Positions 37,896 through 49,064 of a DNA stretch of 49,191 nucleotides are shown here, piece after piece. The stretch spans positions 1 through 49,191 of the forward strand of contig JARLJI010000223.1 in NCBI GenBank assembly GCA_031291295.1. Direction: 5' to 3'. Position numbers and translations under genes: made by a program. Source of the stretch: Rhodoferax sp. (GTDB lineage Bacteria > Pseudomonadota > Gammaproteobacteria > Burkholderiales > Burkholderiaceae_C). Under the pieces are notes generated by a model that was given only the letters and a program-made list of their open reading frames with translations, was not told where the DNA came from and did not search any database. The stretch's first letter is position 1. Each line of letters opens with the position of its first letter.

Positions 37896-38861
37896 TCAAG
37901 CCGCGTTCAAAAGCACCTTGGCGACAGTCTCGCTGTCCACATTGCCGCCGCTGAGCGCGACGCCGACGATCTGCCCGCGCCGCTGGTCGCGCTCCTGCAT
38001 GGCGGCGGCAAAGGCGGCGGCGCCCGCGCCCTCGGCGACGTTGTGGGTGGCGGTGTACAGGTCGCGCATGGCCTGCGCCACCTCCAGGTCGGTGACCTTG
38101 ACGATGTGGTCGATGTGCGCGGCCAGGATGTCGAGCGCGACGGGGTCGGCCACACGGCAGGCCATGCCGTCGGCCAGCACCGTGGTCACGGGCGCTTCCA
38201 CCACATGGCCGGCGGCCAGCGAGTCGAAGTAGGTGGTGGCGTGCGCGCTGACCACGCCGATGATTTTGGCCCGGTGACCCAGCGCCAGCCTGGCGGCAAT
38301 CGCCGCGCACGCGCCCGAACCCTGGCCGATCGGCACGTACACCACGTCCAGCTGCGGGACCGCCTTGAAAAATTCCCACCAGTAGGTGCTGACGCCGCGC
38401 ACCAGGTCCAGGTGGTAGCTCGGCACCATGTGGGCGCCGCGATCAAACGCCAGCTTCATGGCGAACTCGCGGCTTTCCTGGAAGTCCTGCCCGTGCTCGA
38501 TCAACGCGGCACCGAGCGCGCGCATGGCCGCATTTTTCTCCAGCGAATTGCCGTGCGGAACCACGATGGTGCAGGCCACGCCATGCGCGCGCGCGGCCCA
38601 GCCGATGCTCTGGCCGTGGTTGCCGCGCGTGGCGCTGATGACCTCGCGCGGCAGCTCGCCGCGTTGCCTCAACTGGTCGAAATAGGTGAGCCCGCCACGC
38701 AGCTTGAAGGCGCCCACCGGCGTGTGGTTCTCGTGCTTGACCCAGCACTCGGTGCCCAGCCGCTCGGACAGCAGCCCCCATCGGTACTGCGGCGTGGCCT
38801 GGAATTCGCGGTACACCACCTGGACGGCGGCTTCGATGTCTTGCAGGGTGGGCAGGTTCAT
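37896..38861 (-). CDS. Threonine dehydratase-like PLP enzyme
   Basis: 321 residues from ATG 38859-38861. The PLP lysine is K53 in PVGAFKLRGG, with RGNHGQS (phosphate-side) near 78 and the tetraglycine-like loop VPIGQGSGACAAIA near 175. There is no ACT regulatory domain, so it is of the catabolic/serine-threonine type: it would deaminate threonine or serine to the 2-oxo acid, or act as a racemase. It lies 26 bp after phzF on the same strand and is the last gene of the set starting with the DMT transporter. Confidence 0.87.
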   Translation of the reverse strand: MNLPTLQDIEAAVQVVYREFQATPQYRWGLLSERLGTECWVKHENHTPVGAFKLRGGLTYFDQLRQRGELPREVISATRGNHGQSIGWAARAHGVACTIVVPHGNSLEKNAAMRALGAALIEHGQDFQESREFAMKLAFDRGAHMVPSYHLDLVRGVSTYWWEFFKAVPQLDVVYVPIGQGSGACAAIAARLALGHRAKIIGVVSAHATTYFDSLAAGHVVEAPVTTVLADGMACRVADPVALDILAAHIDHIVKVTDLEVAQAMRDLYTATHNVAEGAGAAAFAAAMQERDQRRGQIVGVALSGGNVDSETVAKVLLNAA

Positions 38862-38887
38862 GAGGGGAGCTTCGGCAGGCCGGCCGC

Positions 38888-39811
38888 TCACAGCGTCACC
38901 GTGCCATCGACACAGGTCACCGACTCGCCGCCGACCCAGACCTGGCCGCTGACATCGCGCGCTATGTGCACGCGCCCCGCGCGATCCAGGCAACTGCCCT
39001 GCGCCGCCAGGTAGCGCGCGGGTACCAGGCCGTCGGCGATCAGCCACTGCGCGAGGCTGGCGTTCAGGCTGCCGGTGACCGGATCCTCGTTGATGCCGAG
39101 CGGCGCCGCAAAGGCCCGCACCTCGAGGTCGGGCGCGGCCTCGTCGGATTCCCCGCGGCCCGCAAAGGCGCGTGCCTCGCGATTCGAGCGTGCTATCAAA
39201 GACGTAGCTAGTGGCGCAGGATAGGCACCGGCTACGCCCACTTTTTGTCCCAAAGTCTTGAGCCGGGCGTGGTCGGGCGCGAGCGCCAGCACGGTGTCGT
39301 TGCTGTCCAGCCACAGGCCGAGCCAGACCGGGCCGTTGTCGAGCAGTTGCGCCGCCACGATCTGCGCGGGCCGCAGGCCCAGTGCCTGGCTCACCTGAGC
39401 CAGCAGGGCCGGCGCCGGGTTGCTGCGCTGGAGCGGCGGCGCGGCAAACGCCAGCCGCTGCCCGTCGCGGCGAATCTTCACCAAACCCACCTGGCATTCC
39501 TGCGTGATGACATCGGCCGCCTGCGGCTGGCCCCCCGCCTGCAGCCATGCGTGGCAACTGCCCAGCGTCGGATGGCCGGCAAAGGGCAGCTCGCCGCCGG
39601 GCGTGAAGATGCGCACCCGGTAGTCGGCGCCGGCCGCCCGGCCCGCGGGGGTCGGCGCAAGCACAAACGTGGTTTCCGACAGATTCGTCCAGCGCGCAAA
39701 GCGCTGCATCTGCGCGTCGGCGAGGTCCGAGCCGTCCAGCACCACGGCCAGCGCGTTGCCGAGGTAGGGCTCGCCGGTGAACACATCGACCTGTTTGAAC
39801 GGGCGCTGCAT
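38888..39811 (-). CDS. PhzF-family isomerase/epimerase-like protein
   Basis: 307 residues. The catalytic glutamate region NLSETTFV (E46), FTPGGELPFAGHPTLG near 69-84 and the C-terminal NEDPVTGSLNASLAQWL identify the diaminopimelate-epimerase-like PhzF family. The role of stand-alone members is mostly unknown. Residues about 190-207 (VGVAGAYPAPLATSLIA) derive from a copy of the 51-bp repeat, between the two structural halves. The gene begins 4 bp after the end of the aminotransferase gene. Confidence 0.88.
   Translation of the reverse strand: MQRPFKQVDVFTGEPYLGNALAVVLDGSDLADAQMQRFARWTNLSETTFVLAPTPAGRAAGADYRVRIFTPGGELPFAGHPTLGSCHAWLQAGGQPQAADVITQECQVGLVKIRRDGQRLAFAAPPLQRSNPAPALLAQVSQALGLRPAQIVAAQLLDNGPVWLGLWLDSNDTVLALAPDHARLKTLGQKVGVAGAYPAPLATSLIARSNREARAFAGRGESDEAAPDLEVRAFAAPLGINEDPVTGSLNASLAQWLIADGLVPARYLAAQGSCLDRAGRVHIARDVSGQVWVGGESVTCVDGTVTL
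39192..39242 (+). repeat. 51-bp palindromic repeat, copy b (in phzF-like gene)
   Basis: Plus strand: GCTAT, CAAAGAC, GTAGC, 20-base middle, CGGCTACGCCC, then ACTTT. Antisense to the host gene. Both palindromes are recognisable. Confidence 0.7.
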
Positions 39812-39815
39812 CGTG

Positions 39816-41009
39816 CTACTCCTTGCCGGCTTGCCGGATGGCTTGTGCCAGTGCGGCCACGCCGGTCTTGATTTCGTCCACGCTGGCGGTCACGAAACTC
39901 AGGCGCAGGGTGCGTGGGTCGCCGTGGTCGGCATAGAACGCCGCGCCCGGCACAAAGGCCACGTTGTGCTCCACCGCCTTGGGCAGCAGCCGGGCGGCGT
40001 CCATGCCCTCGGGCAGGCGCGCCCACAGGAACATGCCGCCGGCCGGCGTGTTCCAGCTCACACCGGCGGGCATGTGCTCGCGCATTGCGGCCAGCATGAC
40101 GTCGCGCTGCGACTTGTAGAGCGCACGGATGGTGGGGACGTGGCGCTCCAGAAAACCGTCCGCCATGACTTCGGCCACCACGCGCTGGTTGAAGCCGGCG
40201 CTGTGCAGGTCGGCCGCCTGCTTGGCTTGCAACAGCTTGGGGTACAGCGACTTCGGCGCGACCAGGTAGCCGAGCCGCAGCCCCGGCGCCAGCACCTTGG
40301 AGAACGAGCCGAGGTAGACGCAGCCGCCCGGGTTGCGCGCCGTCAGGGGCGCGGGCGGCGGCGCGTCGAACCACAGGTCGCCGTACGGGTTGTCTTCCAC
40401 CAGCGGCAGGCCCAGTGCCGCCGCGCGCTCCGACAATGCCCCGCGGCGCGCCTCGGTCATGGTGCGGCCGGTCGGGTTCTGGAAGTTGGGCAGCACGTAG
40501 AGAAAGCGCGCGCCCCTGGCCTTGCTCACCAGGTCGTCGATCACCACGCCGTCGTCGTCGCTTTGCACGCTGACCACCTCGGGCTGCATCGGCGCGAACG
40601 CCTGCAGCGCGCCCAGGTAGGTCGGTGTCTCCACCAGAATGCGGCTGCCTTCGTCGATCAGCACCTTGGCCAGCAGATCCAGTCCCTGCTGCGAGCCCGT
40701 GGTGATCAGCACCTGCGCGGCGTCCGCCGGCCAGGGCAGGGCGGCGGCCACCATCTCGCGCAGCGGGCCGTAACCCTCGCTGGCCGCGTATTGCAGCGAG
40801 GCGTGCGCATCCTCGCGCAGCACCTTGGCGCAGGCCGCCGCAAATTCGGCCACCGGAAAGGTCTTGGGCGAGGGCAGGCCGCCGGCAAAGCTGATGATGC
40901 CGGGCTTCTCGGTCACCTTCAGGATCTCGCGGATCACCGAGGGGTTCATTTTTTCGGCGCGGGCGGCCAGCTGCCAGAAGCCGGGTTGATCAAGCGTGTT
41001 CAAACTCAT
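39816..41009 (-). CDS. PLP-dependent aminotransferase, 2-aminoadipate/LysN-like (class I fold)
   Basis: 397 residues from ATG 41007-41009, which overlaps the DMT transporter stop as ATGA. The PLP lysine lies in LGSFSKVLAPGLRLGYL near residue 239; GGLPSPKTFP near 43 and NFQNPTGRTM near 175 are typical of the 2-aminoadipate/aromatic aminotransferase group. It transfers amino groups between an amino acid and a 2-oxo acid. The operon partners (exporter, dehydratase) and divergent MocR regulator support an amino-acid degradation or detoxification role. Confidence 0.9.
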   Translation of the reverse strand: MSLNTLDQPGFWQLAARAEKMNPSVIREILKVTEKPGIISFAGGLPSPKTFPVAEFAAACAKVLREDAHASLQYAASEGYGPLREMVAAALPWPADAAQVLITTGSQQGLDLLAKVLIDEGSRILVETPTYLGALQAFAPMQPEVVSVQSDDDGVVIDDLVSKARGARFLYVLPNFQNPTGRTMTEARRGALSERAAALGLPLVEDNPYGDLWFDAPPPAPLTARNPGGCVYLGSFSKVLAPGLRLGYLVAPKSLYPKLLQAKQAADLHSAGFNQRVVAEVMADGFLERHVPTIRALYKSQRDVMLAAMREHMPAGVSWNTPAGGMFLWARLPEGMDAARLLPKAVEHNVAFVPGAAFYADHGDPRTLRLSFVTASVDEIKTGVAALAQAIRQAGKE

Positions 41010-41935
41010 GGGGTCACTCCAGTTGCCATTTGTGTGGCGGTTCCAACGGGCATTTTCTTGCCGATAAATACGGTGGCGATGACCGCCAGCCCAAACGCGA
41101 CTGTCACCGCGTCCAGCGTCTCGCCCAGCAGCGGCACGGCAAACAGCATGGACAGGAACGGCTGGATCAACTGCACCTGGCTCACGCGCACGGTGCCGCC
41201 GAGCGCCAAGCCCCGGTACCAGGCAAAAAAGCCGATCCACATCGAGAATACTGCGACGTAGCCAAAGGCCCACCACGCCTGCGGCGTGATGGCGTTCTGC
41301 GGCCACGCCGCGAGGACGGCGGGCAGGCTGATGGGCAGGGCGATCACCAGCGCCCAGCAAATCACGTGGTCGGCGCGCATGCGGCCTGCGAGTTTGGCGC
41401 CCGCGCCATAGCTGACCGCGGCGCACAGCATGGCGAGCAGCAGCAGCGCGTCGGCCCAGTGCACACCCATGCCGGCCGCAGCGATTGCGTTGCCCGAATG
41501 CAGCATGGAAAAGGTCGCCACCAGTGCGCTGCCGACCACGGCGCAGAGCCAGAAGCCGGCCGAGGGACGCTGGCGGTGCAGCCAGGCGCCAACCATGGCG
41601 GTGGCCAGCGGCAGCACGCCCAGCATGACGCTGGCGTGCACCGCCTCGACGTAGCGCATGGCGATCGAGGTGAACAGCGGAAAGCCGAACACGGCGCCCA
41701 GCGTGGTCGCCAGAATCAGCGGCCAGTCGCCGCGCCGTGGCCGCGGTGCGCGCGTGGCAATCAGAAAGAGCAGGCTCAGGATGCCGGCCACCGCGGCGCG
41801 GCCCATCGCGATGAACACACCCGAGAGTTGCGGCTGCGCCACCGAGCCCACGGCCAGGCGTGTCAGCGGCAGCGTGAGCGAGAAAATCAGCACGCCCAGC
41901 GCACCGAGCCACAGGCCTTTGCTGGCGGCGTTCAT
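41006..41935 (-). CDS. EamA/DMT-family transporter
   Basis: 309 residues with ten predicted membrane helices in two EamA repeats (first half ending near 140, second beginning at HWADALLLLAM). The second repeat includes GTVRVSQVQLIQPFLSMLFAVPLLGE, the usual family end motif. Such proteins export amino acids or metabolites. First gene of the minus-strand unit, coupled to the aminotransferase by an ATGA overlap, with its start 166 bp from the MocR gene start. Confidence 0.9.
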   Translation of the reverse strand: MNAASKGLWLGALGVLIFSLTLPLTRLAVGSVAQPQLSGVFIAMGRAAVAGILSLLFLIATRAPRPRRGDWPLILATTLGAVFGFPLFTSIAMRYVEAVHASVMLGVLPLATAMVGAWLHRQRPSAGFWLCAVVGSALVATFSMLHSGNAIAAAGMGVHWADALLLLAMLCAAVSYGAGAKLAGRMRADHVICWALVIALPISLPAVLAAWPQNAITPQAWWAFGYVAVFSMWIGFFAWYRGLALGGTVRVSQVQLIQPFLSMLFAVPLLGETLDAVTVAFGLAVIATVFIGKKMPVGTATQMATGVTP

Positions 41936-42000
41936 GGCGCGGTCCGGGTCGCGGGGGTGGGAGGGGCTTGCCTGTTCATGCGCCCCACTTTATAGTTGAA

Positions 42001-42050
42001 ACCAATACACAACCAGTACAGTTTGCTGCCTCACTCCAGAATCTGTATTG
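42001..42050. promoter_or_regulatory. Candidate MocR operator sites
   Basis: ACCAATACA (42001-42009) and ACCAGTACA (42012-42020) are direct repeats 11 bp apart; TGTATTG (42044-42050) is the exact inverse of CAATACA (42003-42009). They lie in the spacer between the divergent transporter and mocR-like genes, as known for MocR regulators. Confidence 0.55.
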
Positions 42051-42101
42051 CCTGCTTTGGCAGCACAGCGCCGCGTCAACCTCCACCACCAGGGTCTTGC
42101 C

Positions 42102-43538
42102 ATGCTGATGAAAACCGCCGCCCAGTCGCTCACGGAGCAGCTCGCCACGCGCTTTGGCGAGCGCATCCGCAACCGCCTGCTGGCGCCGGGCGCGCGCCTG
42201 CCTTCGGTGCGCCAATGCGCGCAGCAGCAGGGCGTGAGCCCGTCCACCGTGGTCGCGGCCTACGACCAGCTGCTCGCGCAGGGCCTGGTCGAGGCCCGCA
42301 AGAACCGCGGCTTCTTTGTAAGAGAAGTGGCTGTAGCCCTTGATACACATGCACCAGGCGCTATGAATTTGGAAGCGCCTTCAAAAACGGCAGGTGCTGT
42401 GCCGCTGCCGCATGCGCCGGTCAACGCCACTGCGCTGATCCGCGGCATGTTCCACGGCACCAGCGACAAGCCGCAACCCGGCATGGGCGTGTTTCCGCCG
42501 GAGTGGCTGGAGACCACCTTCATGTCGGCCGCGGTGCGCAAGGTCACCAGCACGCGCGCGCTGCAGGAGTTCTCGCTGCAATATGGCGAGCCCGCGGGCG
42601 ACAGCGGCCTGCGCCGGGCCCTGTCCACGAAACTGGCCGGGCTGCACATCCAGGCGTCGCCGGCGCAAATCGTCACCACCGTGGGCGCCACCCATGCGCT
42701 CGACATCGTGAGCCGCACGCTCTTGCGCGCCGGTGAATACGTGATGGTGGAAGAGCCCGGCTGGGCGGTTGAATTCGCGCGCCTTTCGGCGCTGGGCATG
42801 CGCATCCTGCCGGTGCCGCGGCGCGCCGACGGGCCCGACCTGGCCGTGATGGCGCAGTACTGCGCGGCGCACGCGCCCAAGCTGTTCTTCAGCGTCAGCG
42901 TGTTCCACAACCCGACCGGCTATTGCCTGACGCCCGGCAGCGCGCACCGCGTGCTGCAGCTGGCCAACGCGCACAACTTCCACATCGTCGAAGACGACAC
43001 CTACAGCCACCTGGCGCCCGAGCACGCCACGCGCCTGTGCGCGCTCGACGGCCTGCAGCGCACGATTTACGTCAGCGGCTTTGCCAAGATCCTGGCGCCC
43101 AACTGGCGCGTCGGTTTTCTGGCGGCGCCGCCCGACCTGGTCGAGCGCCTGCTGGACACCAAGCTGCTGGCCACGCTGACCACGCCCGCGCTGCTGGAGA
43201 AGGCGCTGGCCTGGTGCATCGACCAGGGCCAGCTGCGCCGCCACGCCGAGCGCATCCGCACCCGGCTCGATCTGGCGCGTGCGCGCAGCGCCCGCCTCGC
43301 CCTGGCGCACGGCTGCACCTTTGCGGCCGAGCCGGCCGGGCTGTTCGGCTGGGTCGAGACCTTTGTTGACACCGACGCGCTGTCGCAGCGCATGCTCGAC
43401 GAGGGCTACCTGCTGGCGCCCGGCGCGCTGTTCCACGCCAGCCGCCAGCCCAGCACGCTGATGCGCATCAACTTCGCGACCACGCAGGAGGTGGCGTTCT
43501 GGAAGGTGTTTGTGCGGCTGCGCGATGCGATGAAATAG
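42102..43538 (+). CDS. MocR-type regulator (GntR HTH plus aminotransferase domain)
   Basis: 478 residues from ATG 42102 (a second ATG is two codons on). Residues 8-72 are a GntR winged helix (LPSVRQCAQQQGVSPSTVVAAYDQLLAQGLVEARKNRGFFV); from about 120 a class-I aminotransferase domain follows with PLP lysine in YVSGFAKILAPNWRVG near 328. MocR regulators bind PLP or PLP-amino-acid adducts and control nearby genes. The divergent exporter/aminotransferase unit is the likely target. The linker between the two domains (about 76-92) is encoded by a copy of the 51-bp repeat. Confidence 0.9.
   Translation: MLMKTAAQSLTEQLATRFGERIRNRLLAPGARLPSVRQCAQQQGVSPSTVVAAYDQLLAQGLVEARKNRGFFVREVAVALDTHAPGAMNLEAPSKTAGAVPLPHAPVNATALIRGMFHGTSDKPQPGMGVFPPEWLETTFMSAAVRKVTSTRALQEFSLQYGEPAGDSGLRRALSTKLAGLHIQASPAQIVTTVGATHALDIVSRTLLRAGEYVMVEEPGWAVEFARLSALGMRILPVPRRADGPDLAVMAQYCAAHAPKLFFSVSVFHNPTGYCLTPGSAHRVLQLANAHNFHIVEDDTYSHLAPEHATRLCALDGLQRTIYVSGFAKILAPNWRVGFLAAPPDLVERLLDTKLLATLTTPALLEKALAWCIDQGQLRRHAERIRTRLDLARARSARLALAHGCTFAAEPAGLFGWVETFVDTDALSQRMLDEGYLLAPGALFHASRQPSTLMRINFATTQEVAFWKVFVRLRDAMK
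42326..42376 (-). repeat. 51-bp palindromic repeat, copy h (in mocR linker)
   Basis: Minus strand from 42376: GCTTC, CAAATTC, ATAGC, middle, GGGCTACAGCC. Antisense to the host gene; it lies exactly in the interdomain linker. Confidence 0.7.
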
Positions 43539-43539
43539 T

Positions 43540-43616
43540 GCCCCCACGCTTGCCACTGCGTGTGCTGCGCTGCCCCCCGAGGGGGCCGAACTTGCTCGGG
43601 GCGGCCCTTCGCGGCG
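43540..43616 (+). repeat. 78-bp GC-rich dispersed repeat, intergenic copy
   Basis: Begins one base after the mocR stop codon and fills the spacer before the convergent ABC-F gene. It aligns with the reverse complement of 20886-20963 with only a handful of differences. Its GC palindrome could act as a terminator-like hairpin between the convergent genes. Confidence 0.8.
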
Positions 43617-43629
43617 TTCCCGCGGCTGT

Positions 43630-45522
<1,893 letters not shown>

Positions 45523-45637
45523 GTAGACAGGGATTATCCTGCCCGTTTACCGGGAGCCCTCCCTATCGCCGTTATCAGGGGCGTTCTATAGTGAGCAACC
45601 GCGGCCACTGCGCCCGGCTTTATTCCGAGGAGATATT

Positions 45638-46156
45638 GTGGAATTGCAAATCAACGGCCAGCCGGTCCAGGTCGACGCCGATCCCGATATGCCGCTGCTG
45701 TGGGTGCTGCGCGATGTACTGAATATGACGGGCACCAAGTTCGGCTGCGGTGTGGCGGCCTGTGGCGCCTGCACCGTGCACATCGACGGCCAGGCCGTGC
45801 GCTCGTGCGTGATGCCGGTGTCCGCGGTGGCGGGCAAACGCATCCAGACCATCGAGGCGCTGGGCACGCCACAGCAGCCGAATCCGCTGCAGGCCGCCTG
45901 GATCGCCGAGCAGGTGCCGCAATGCGGCTACTGCCAGAGCGGCATGCTGATGGCCGCGGCGGCGCTGCTCGAGGCCAAGCCGCAGCCCACCGACGCCGAT
46001 ATTGACGAGGCCATGACGAATATCTGCCGCTGCGGTACCTACCAGCGGGTGCGCGCGGCGATTCACCGGGCGGCAGGGAGCCGCCCGCCGACGCATCCGC
46101 CCGCAGGCCCGCCCACCGTGGCCGTGGCGTTGCTGGACGCCGGGAGCCGTGTATGA
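45638..46156 (+). CDS. iorA: (2Fe-2S) subunit of a molybdenum hydroxylase, IorA-like
   Basis: 172 residues from GTG 45638, with AGGAG six bases upstream. The plant-ferredoxin-type cluster uses C37, C42, C45 and C57; the second cluster uses C96, C99, C130 and C132, the xanthine-oxidase pattern. It carries electrons from the molybdenum subunit encoded next. The last 25 residues are proline-rich and extend beyond the usual end. The stop overlaps the start of iorB as ATGA. Confidence 0.9.
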   Translation: MELQINGQPVQVDADPDMPLLWVLRDVLNMTGTKFGCGVAACGACTVHIDGQAVRSCVMPVSAVAGKRIQTIEALGTPQQPNPLQAAWIAEQVPQCGYCQSGMLMAAAALLEAKPQPTDADIDEAMTNICRCGTYQRVRAAIHRAAGSRPPTHPPAGPPTVAVALLDAGSRV

Positions 46157-48420
46157 AGCGCCGCACCTGGTTATTCAGCGCGGCGGGTGCCGCCGGTGCG
46201 CTGGTGGTGGGCTGGAGCATCCTGCCGGAGCGCTCGCGTCTGGGCGCGCCGGAGCTGATGCTGCCCGAGGCGGGCACGGTCGCGCTGAACGGCTGGATCA
46301 AGATCGCCGCGGACGGCAGCGTGGTGCTGGCGATGGCGCGCAGCGAGATGGGGCAGGGCGTGTACACCGCGCTGCCCATGCTGGCCGCGGAAGAGCTGGA
46401 TGTGCCACTCGGCAGTGTGCGCCTCGAGCAGGCGGGCTTCGACACGATCTACGGCAACGTCGCCATGCTGCAGGAGAGCCTGCCGTTCCATCCGCTGGAG
46501 CTGGAGGCCGAGCCCCGGCCCCTCAAGGTCAAGCTGGGCCGGTGGATGGTGGGCAAGCTGGCCCGCGAACTGGGCATCAACGCCACCGGCGGCTCATCCA
46601 GTGTGGCCGACATGTGGCATGTGCTTCGCCTGGCCGCGGCCAGCGCCCGCGCGTCGCTGCTGGGCGCCGCATCAACACAGTGGAAGCTGCCGCTGGCCGA
46701 GATCTCGGTGAAGGACGGGGTGGTGTCCCACCCGTCCGGCAAATCGGCCACCTACGGCGAACTCGCCAAGTTCGCGTCTGCCGCCCCGCCGGGCGAGGTG
46801 AAACTCAAGGACCGCAAGGACTGGACGCTGATCGGCCAGCCCGCGCCGCGCCGCGATGTCCCCGCCAAGGTCAATGGCAGCGCGCGCTTCGGCCTCGACG
46901 CGCGCCCGCCCGGCCTGCTGTACGCCGCGATCCGCCTGTGCCCGATGCTGGGCGGCGCGCCCGGGTCGCTTGATTCCAAAGCCGCACTGGCGCTGCCTGG
47001 GGTGCAGCAGTTGGTGCCGCTGCCCGCCTATGGCGGCTCCACCGCCGGCTTTGCCGTGGTGGGTAAAACCACCTGGCACGCGCGCCAAGGCGCGCAGGCC
47101 GTGCAGGTGCAATGGCAGCAGCGCGCTGAAGGAGCGCTGGATTCGAAACAGATCGAGAGCCAGTTGGGGGCTGCACTCAAGACGGAAAAAGGCAATACGT
47201 TCTTCAGCCAGGGCGACATCGACGCGGCGGAAGCCAAGGCCGCGCGTCTGGTGGAGGCGTCCTATAGCGCGCCCTACCTGGCGCACGCGACGATGGAGCC
47301 CATGAATTGCACGGTGCGGGTGCTGGATGGCAAGGTGGAGCTGTGGGCGCCGACCCAGGCGCCGGGCCCGGCGCGCGCCATCGCGGCCAAGGTGGCCGGG
47401 GTGCCGGTGGACCAGGTCACGCTGCACGTCACGCTGCTGGGCGGCGGTTTCGGCCGGCGGCTGGAGGTGGATTACGTGGCCCAGGCCGTGCGTGTGGCGA
47501 TGGCGTGCGGCGGCCGTCCGGTGCAGCTCGCGTGGTCGCGCGAGGAAGACACGACGCACGATTTTTACCGGCCGATGCATGTCGCCATGCTGCGCGCGGC
47601 GCTCGACGGCCAGGGCCAGGTTCAGAGCCTGCGCATCCACTCGTCTGGCGACGCCATCACGCCGCGCTGGATGGCGCGCGCCATTCCCTATTTGTCCGGC
47701 CCGCTCGATCTGCCCGACAAAACCACGGACGAGGGCCTGTTCGACCAGCCCTATGGGTTTGAACACCAGCACATGGCGCACGTGGCCACCCGCATGGGCG
47801 TGCCGGTGGGCTTCTGGCGTTCGGTCGGGCATTCGCACAATGCGTTCTTCATCGAGAGCTTCATGGACGAGCTGGCCGCCCAGGCCCACCAGGATCCGCT
47901 TGAATTCCGGCGCCGGCTGCTGCAGCGCGCGCCGCGCTACCTGGCCGTGCTGGATCTGGCCGCCGCCAAGGCCGGCTGGGGCGCAGCGTTGCCGCCCGGG
48001 CACGCGCGCGGCGTCGCGTTGCACGCGTCTTTTGGGTCCATCGTGGCGCAGGTGGTCGAGGTGTCCGTGCAGGATGGCGCGCCGCGCGTGCACCGGGTGG
48101 TCTGCGCCATCGATTGCGGCACCGTGGTCAATCCCAACATCGTGGCGCAGCAGATAGAGGGCGCGGTGATTTTCGGGCTGACGGCTGCGCTGTACAGCCG
48201 GATCGATATCCAGGCCGGCGTGGTGCAGCAAAGCAACTTCCCAACCTATCCCATGGTGAAGCTGGCGCAGGCGCCGCAGGTCGAGACCTGGATCGTGCCC
48301 AGCGAGCGCTCGCCCAGTGGCGTCGGCGAGCCCGGTGTGCCGCCGCTGGCGCCGGCCGTGGCAAATGCGCTGTTCATGCTCACGGGTCAACGCGCCCGGA
48401 CGCTGCCGCTGGCTGTGTAA
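46153..48420 (+). CDS. iorB: Molybdopterin-binding subunit of an aldehyde/heterocycle hydroxylase, IorB-like
   Basis: 755 residues. The N-terminus [20 protein letters not shown] is a twin-arginine-type signal, so the enzyme probably acts in the periplasm. Molybdopterin-domain motifs include [18 protein letters not shown] near 57-74, [15 protein letters not shown] near 430, and the C-terminal [18 protein letters not shown] with the glutamate of the active site. There is no FAD subunit nearby, as usual for IorAB, which pass electrons to a cytochrome. Substrates in the family include isoquinoline, nicotinate-type rings and aldehydes. No XdhC-type maturation gene lies next to it; the rRNA operon follows. 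Confidence 0.88.
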   Translation: MKRRTWLFSAAGAAGALVVGWSILPERSRLGAPELMLPEAGTVALNGWIKIAADGSVVLAMARSEMGQGVYTALPMLAAEELDVPLGSVRLEQAGFDTIYGNVAMLQESLPFHPLELEAEPRPLKVKLGRWMVGKLARELGINATGGSSSVADMWHVLRLAAASARASLLGAASTQWKLPLAEISVKDGVVSHPSGKSATYGELAKFASAAPPGEVKLKDRKDWTLIGQPAPRRDVPAKVNGSARFGLDARPPGLLYAAIRLCPMLGGAPGSLDSKAALALPGVQQLVPLPAYGGSTAGFAVVGKTTWHARQGAQAVQVQWQQRAEGALDSKQIESQLGAALKTEKGNTFFSQGDIDAAEAKAARLVEASYSAPYLAHATMEPMNCTVRVLDGKVELWAPTQAPGPARAIAAKVAGVPVDQVTLHVTLLGGGFGRRLEVDYVAQAVRVAMACGGRPVQLAWSREEDTTHDFYRPMHVAMLRAALDGQGQVQSLRIHSSGDAITPRWMARAIPYLSGPLDLPDKTTDEGLFDQPYGFEHQHMAHVATRMGVPVGFWRSVGHSHNAFFIESFMDELAAQAHQDPLEFRRRLLQRAPRYLAVLDLAAAKAGWGAALPPGHARGVALHASFGSIVAQVVEVSVQDGAPRVHRVVCAIDCGTVVNPNIVAQQIEGAVIFGLTAALYSRIDIQAGVVQQSNFPTYPMVKLAQAPQVETWIVPSERSPSGVGEPGVPPLAPAVANALFMLTGQRARTLPLAV

Positions 48421-48581
48421 GCACCTGCCGCCCGGCTTTGAAGGGTTTCGTTTCAACAAAAAGCAGCGCCAGCCATGAAGGCCGAAATTGCCGTGCTATA
48501 GTTGCAGGCTCTGCTGAAAACGACACAGCAATGTGTTGGCCGCGATGAGCGGCTGCAGCAGAGAAAAAAATTCTTCGAAAG

Positions 48582-48609
48582 TTGACCGAGACTAAAAAAT
48601 CGGTATAAA
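48582..48609 (+). promoter_or_regulatory. rrn promoter P2
   Basis: TTGACC (48582-48587), 16-bp spacer, TATAAA (48604-48609), followed by TTCGAGGCTCTGCTGA. Confidence 0.7.
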
Positions 48610-48705
48610 ATTCGAGGCTCTGCTGAAAACGACAAGCAGAACAAATCAGTCACTGAATTGTTCTGCAGGCCGCAACAGCAGAGAGGGTAAAAAAGTTTTG
48701 ATGAG

Positions 48706-48735
48706 TTGACCGGATTGCAAAAAACGGTATATAAT
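48706..48735 (+). promoter_or_regulatory. rrn promoter P3
   Basis: TTGACC (48706-48711), 18-bp spacer, TATAAT (48730-48735), followed by TCGAGGCTCTGCTGA. Best -10 of the set. Confidence 0.75.
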
Positions 48736-48816
48736 TCGAGGCTCTGCTGAATACGACGGACGGCGACACTCACTAGATGAGTCAAGCAAAAAGTTAAATC
48801 GGTAGAAGCCCTAAAG

Positions 48817-48846
48817 TTGACAGGGTTTTAAAAAACATGTCATAAT
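48817..48846 (+). promoter_or_regulatory. rrn promoter P4, nearest to 16S
   Basis: TTGACA (48817-48822), 18-bp spacer, CATAAT (48841-48846), followed by TCAAGGCTCTGCTGA. Perfect -35. A weaker related site with TATAGT at 48497-48502 marks a decayed P1. Confidence 0.7.
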
Positions 48847-48901
48847 TCAAGGCTCTGCTGATCACAGCAAGCAAGACGCAAAACAGATAATGTTCTGCGA
48901 A

Positions 48902-48914
48902 GTTCGTTAAAAAT
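48902..48914 (+). promoter_or_regulatory. Candidate boxA antitermination site of the rrn leader
   Basis: GTTCGTTAAAAAT resembles the TGCTCTTTAACA-type boxA that recruits NusB/NusE in rRNA leaders. It stands about 165 bp before 16S, a normal distance. The match is partial. Confidence 0.4.
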
Positions 48915-48953
48915 ATACAGCCGATAAGCGTGGGCGTTTGAAGGCGATTGCCA

Positions 48954-48984
48954 AGTTCTTCGGAACTAAGTCTTGATTGACTTA
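48954..48984 (+). other. Paired hairpins in the rrn leader
   Basis: AGTTC-TTCG-GAACT (48954-48967) is a UUCG tetraloop stem; TAAGTC-TTGATT-GACTTA (48967-48984) shares its first base. A further near-perfect palindrome is at 49003-49019 and GCTC-GAAA-GAGC at 49039-49050. Confidence 0.6.
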
Positions 48985-49064
48985 CAAACGCTCATGAGAA
49001 TAGAAGTGAAGTTCACTTCAATTCCGTTTTTATGAGTTGCTCGAAAGAGCGAAAAAATTCAAGA

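Larger units (their letters stand above)
48421..49064 (+). promoter_or_regulatory. Upstream and leader region of the rRNA operon
   Basis: No protein gene. A box GGCTCTGCTGA recurs at 48507, 48616, 48740 and 48851; the last three are each preceded by a good -35/-10 pair. A/T-rich stretches stand before each -35 and may be UP elements. Between 48950 and 49050 the leader has several small hairpins. This is the tandem promoter block and transcribed leader of the rrn operon. Confidence 0.8.
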
